Made by a program: the position numbers and the translations under genes | Shown: positions 61,415-64,000 of the stretch, piece after piece | How the letters are laid out: every line of letters begins with the position of its first letter | Position numbering within the stretch: position 1 is the first letter of the stretch | From: Phycisphaerales bacterium | GTDB lineage: Bacteria > Planctomycetota > Phycisphaerae > Phycisphaerales > UBA1924 | Direction of reading: 5' to 3' | DNA length: 64,000 bases | Assembly (NCBI GenBank): GCA_028279375.1 | Contig: JANQNW010000015.1 | Coordinates: 348,209-412,208 of the forward strand | The notes under the pieces: generated by a model | What the model saw: the letters and a program-made list of their open reading frames with translations, nothing else | What the model was told of the DNA's origin: nothing | The model's database searches: none

Positions 61415-61924
61415 GGCGTGCTCACCTGAGCGGGGTCTGATCGATCCGGGAAACGGCCCGTCCTTCTCGGCGGGGGCGGAGATCATAGCGAAGTCGGCCT
61501 CCCGGGGCCAATCAGGCAGGATGCCGGCGTCCGGAAATCGCCCGCCATGCCGCCCGATCGGGGTGATCCCCGCTTTTGCCACGATCAGCGGGGTTCAGCG
61601 TGGACTTAGCGGGGTGAGGGAGTAGGCTGGTCGCGAGGGCGCTTCGGCGTCTTCGCGGTGTTCGGCCGCGTGTACTCAGTGGCCGTCGCGGCCAGGTCCG
61701 GCCTCGAGCTCGACGTCCGGCGTCAGTCGGATGCGCTCGGCAGGATGAAGTCAGGCGACGGCCCTCTGAGTCCGCGCGTCCGAGTTCGGACAGATAGGTC
61801 AGTCCCGATGTCGCGCTGGCGACGACCGGGCAGTCGGTCCCGCTCGCCGGGATGGGCTGTGGACCTCAGGACTCGGCAATGCTCCATCCTCTGGCGGGGT
61901 TGGGGCGCGACGGAATCGTTGGCG
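61415..61924. other. Intergenic region between rpmH and rnc
   Basis: About 510 bp between divergent genes, with no gene I can support. It contains CCCCGCT (61568-61574) and two direct AGCGGGG copies at 61587-61593 and 61608-61614, 21 bp apart, the first forming a hairpin with the inverted copy. RNase P RNA and SRP RNA signatures were looked for and not seen. It must hold the rpmH and rnc promoters. Confidence 0.45.
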
Positions 61925-62680
61925 ATGAAGGACCCCACCATCGAGGTCGCCGAAGAGCGCATCGGCTACACCTTCAAGGAAAAGGCGCTGCTTGAAGAAG
62001 CGCTCACGCACGCCTCGCGCGCAGACTCACGCATCACCTCCAATGAGCGACTGGAGTTCCTGGGCGACTCCGTGCTCGGGCTGATCGTCTGCGAGTTCCT
62101 CTTCCAGGAGTTCCCCAAGCTGCTCGAAGGGGACATGACGAAAATCAAATCGGTCGCCGTCTCACGGCGCACCTGCGCGAAGATCGCTCGGGAGATCGGC
62201 CTCGGAGAGCTGCTGCGTCTCGGCAAGGGCATGCAGACGGACACGAACCTGCCGTCGTCGCTCCGCGCCGCGGCGATCGAGTCCGTCATCGGCGCCATCT
62301 ACCTCGACGGCGGCTACGAGGCGGCGCAGGATTTTCTGCTCCCGAGACTCGTGGACCTCATCCGCAAGGCCGCCGACAGCGGCCACCAGCAGAACTTCAA
62401 GTCCGTGCTTCAGCACGTGGCGCAAGAGCAGCTCGAGACCCTCCCTTCCTACATCCTGCTCGATGAGAAAGGGCCGGATCACGCCAAGTGCTTCGAAGTG
62501 TGCGTGCAGATCGGTGCGCAGCGCTACGAATCGAGCTGGGGGCAATCAAAGAAGCAGGCCGAACAGCTTGCGGCGCTCAACGCCCTCGACGCGCTGGGCG
62601 TCATCCTCGCCGAGGAAGATGGCGACGTTCGTGTCGTCGATCTCGAACTCGTCGGCGAGGATGACGACGACTACGACTGA
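61925..62680 (+). CDS. rnc: Ribonuclease III
   Basis: A 251-residue double-strand RNA endonuclease. The catalytic signature NERLEFLGDSVLGLIV is present, with the second acidic motif AAAIESVIGAIYLDGG, and a C-terminal double-strand RNA-binding domain (about 155-225, NFKSVLQHVAQEQL, AKCFEVCVQIG, WGQSKKQAEQLAA). The tail is acidic (EDGDVRVVDLELVGEDDDDY). The start at 61925 matches the family; the longer frame from 61658 adds 89 unlikely residues. It processes rRNA precursors and regulates mRNAs. Confidence 0.95.
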   Translation: MKDPTIEVAEERIGYTFKEKALLEEALTHASRADSRITSNERLEFLGDSVLGLIVCEFLFQEFPKLLEGDMTKIKSVAVSRRTCAKIAREIGLGELLRLGKGMQTDTNLPSSLRAAAIESVIGAIYLDGGYEAAQDFLLPRLVDLIRKAADSGHQQNFKSVLQHVAQEQLETLPSYILLDEKGPDHAKCFEVCVQIGAQRYESSWGQSKKQAEQLAALNALDALGVILAEEDGDVRVVDLELVGEDDDDYD

Positions 62681-62692
62681 CTCGACCGGGCG

Positions 62693-64000
62693 CTAATCGA
62701 CCTCTGAATCCAGGGCGCCGGATCGCGCCCACGCGGCGCAGTCGATGCGTGCGCGCCCGGGCTCGACCTGTCCGGGCATGAGCGGGCGGGGCCAGGAGCT
62801 GCGCCGGCCGCGCGCATCGGAGCGCGTGATTCCAAGCAGCAGTTCGCCATCGGCGTTGATCGCCTCCGCCGGGATATCGACGAGCGCCGTCCATCGATCC
62901 TCCTCGAGCGACACGTCGATGACGCCGACCGGTGAGCGCCGGATGGCGCCGCGGAAGAGCGCGCCGTCGGATCGCACGACAAGCGGACGGATGAGCCCAC
63001 TGGTGGGGCCGAGCCACAGCGTCACTTCATCCCGCGGGAAGGCGCCCGTCAGATCGGAACGCCCCTTGATCTCCAGAAACGCGCGCAGCGTGTCGCCCTC
63101 CGGGCTCCAGTGCAGAAGCGCGGCGCACGTCAGTTCATTGGCCGGCGGCTCCGGCTGGCGACCCAGCCAGCTGTCGAGCCTCCATGACTGCAGAAACGGA
63201 CCGATCGCGAGTCCCGGCGGACGCAGCGGGATCGCGCCGGGAAGGAAATCCGCAGGTTCTGACAGCGCGCCGAGGCGCAACTCCATGCGCTCGCTGAAGC
63301 GCCCCGGCGTCGGGCGGGCGATGACGTTGGCCGTCGCGCCGGCTGGAATGCGCACGCGCGGGCTGCGCCGGTCGTCGGCGCGCCGCAGCCACGCGACCTC
63401 GTCCCTCTCCATCAGGTTGGCGACGCTCAACTGAACCACGGCTTCGCTTCCAAACGCCGCGGCGCCGGCGTCGTCGTGCGTCCAGCTCACCATGACCGGC
63501 TGACTCTCCAGCCACGATTGCGCCCAGCCGATGCGCTCGTAGTCAGAGCGGGCCGGATCGAGCATCGCCGCGAGAAACTGTCTCCGGAGCGGGTCGCTCG
63601 GTCGCCACGCCGGCAGCAAGACTCCCTCCTGCGTGCGCACGAGCAGTGTGAGCGCACGAAGACACTGATCGGCGAGCTGAGCATCGAGCGCGCGGAGGCG
63701 ACGCATGCCGGCGCGCCACTGATCCGTGAGTTGCCGGGAGAGGATGTCGAGTCGCTCCTCCTCCAGCGGCACAATGAGAAGCTCGCGCAGCAGCGCCATG
63801 TCGAAGCCGAGGCGATCAGCGAGCAGCTCGACGCGCCAGCGGCGCGTGGGATCGAGGACGAGCGGGCGCAAACGCTCGATGAGATCCGGCGGCAGCACTT
63901 CGATGGGCGAGCGCCGTTCGATCGCCGGCGGCGCTCCGTCATCGGGTTGATCCAGCCAGCGAATCGGGGCGAGCAGGCCGTCGATGGTGACGCTGGCGTC
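62693..64000 (-). CDS. Large protein of unknown function (partial, N-terminus beyond window edge)
   Basis: The frame stays open from the stop at 62693 to the right edge, so the true start is outside the window; the GTG at 63898 is internal. The upstream codons (ASVTIDGLLAPIRWLDQPDD) continue the same protein style. Visible parts are helical segments (LPPDLIERLRPLVLDP, RRLRALDAQLADQCLRALT) followed by a beta-rich region with VQLSVANLMERDEVAWLR and IPAGATANVIARPTPG. No family is recognised. It converges with rnc, 12 bp apart. Confidence 0.75.
   Translation of the reverse strand, partial: DASVTIDGLLAPIRWLDQPDDGAPPAIERRSPIEVLPPDLIERLRPLVLDPTRRWRVELLADRLGFDMALLRELLIVPLEEERLDILSRQLTDQWRAGMRRLRALDAQLADQCLRALTLLVRTQEGVLLPAWRPSDPLRRQFLAAMLDPARSDYERIGWAQSWLESQPVMVSWTHDDAGAAAFGSEAVVQLSVANLMERDEVAWLRRADDRRSPRVRIPAGATANVIARPTPGRFSERMELRLGALSEPADFLPGAIPLRPPGLAIGPFLQSWRLDSWLGRQPEPPANELTCAALLHWSPEGDTLRAFLEIKGRSDLTGAFPRDEVTLWLGPTSGLIRPLVVRSDGALFRGAIRRSPVGVIDVSLEEDRWTALVDIPAEAINADGELLLGITRSDARGRRSSWPRPLMPGQVEPGRARIDCAAWARSGALDSEVD

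Noticed and set aside
61415..61924. RNase P RNA or SRP RNA in the rpmH-rnc spacer
   Set aside because: Neither the GAGGAAAGTCC nor the GGTCAGGTCCGGAAGGAAGC type signature is present.
1..64000. CRISPR arrays, insertion sequences, prophage or rRNA genes
   Set aside because: No regularly spaced repeats, transposase, integrase, phage structural gene or rRNA sequence was seen.

Overview
The window is a dense, GC-rich stretch of chromosome (about 55-63% G+C in the places I counted by hand) that fits a planctomycete, most likely of the Phycisphaerae. Clues are a Ser/Thr kinase of the planctomycete type at the left edge, a second kinase fused to a multi-pass membrane domain, DUF1573 and DUF1569 proteins, a fused AroDE enzyme, a prepilin-like FTLVE protein, and a secreted protein ending in a Pro-x-Pro-Gly-Gly / hydrophobic / Arg-rich tail typical of that group. 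No sequence search could be run, so the taxonomic call is inference. There is no rRNA, CRISPR array, insertion sequence or recognisable prophage.

Layout. 1-7.8 kb: partial kinase; ergothioneine genes egtB-egtD; a glycine-betaine/choline-type ABC transporter (a binding protein/permease fusion, its ATPase and a DUF5996 gene, overlapping by 4 bp each); a His-rich lipoprotein; DUF2200. 8.1-12.9 kb: a tricorn-like protease, then a patch with one intact tRNA-Gly(CCC) and three decayed or truncated tRNA-Gly copies around a lone NTF2-like gene. 12.9-20.5 kb: a nitrate-respiration locus. On the minus strand lie a tetraheme lipoprotein cytochrome, a Tat ferredoxin and an NrfD-type membrane protein; divergently lie napD, napA, an unusual tetraheme NapB, a NapG/F-like ferredoxin and a 97-residue unknown protein. 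I infer that the NrfBCD-like module passes quinol electrons to NapAB, since no NapC or NapH is present in the window.

20.5-34 kb: SRPBCC and SOUL lipoproteins, a Na/Pi cotransporter with a beta-barrel-like partner, an AI-2E family permease, an aspA-dcu-porin operon (aspartate uptake and deamination to fumarate, with C4-dicarboxylate exchange), an HWE histidine kinase with its response regulator, and a HAD phosphatase. 34-44.5 kb: coaE, rho with a disordered N-terminal segment and a strong terminator, two small unknown proteins, a MauE/double-thioredoxin protein paired with a DUF1573 protein, an S9 peptidase and a metallophosphoesterase.

44.5-64 kb: membrane Ser/Thr kinase, ksgA, a pair of REP-like hairpins, a ketoacyl synthase, tRNA-Phe with its terminator, the prepilin-like protein, a DUF4097-like lipoprotein, aroDE, a GAF/SpoIIE phosphatase, an FMN reductase, DUF1569, WD40 and sorting-signal proteins, sucC without sucD, a UbiB-family kinase, rpmH, rnc, and a gene running off the right edge. 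Several starts were moved inward from the longest open frame where a Shine-Dalgarno sequence or family N-terminus decided it.
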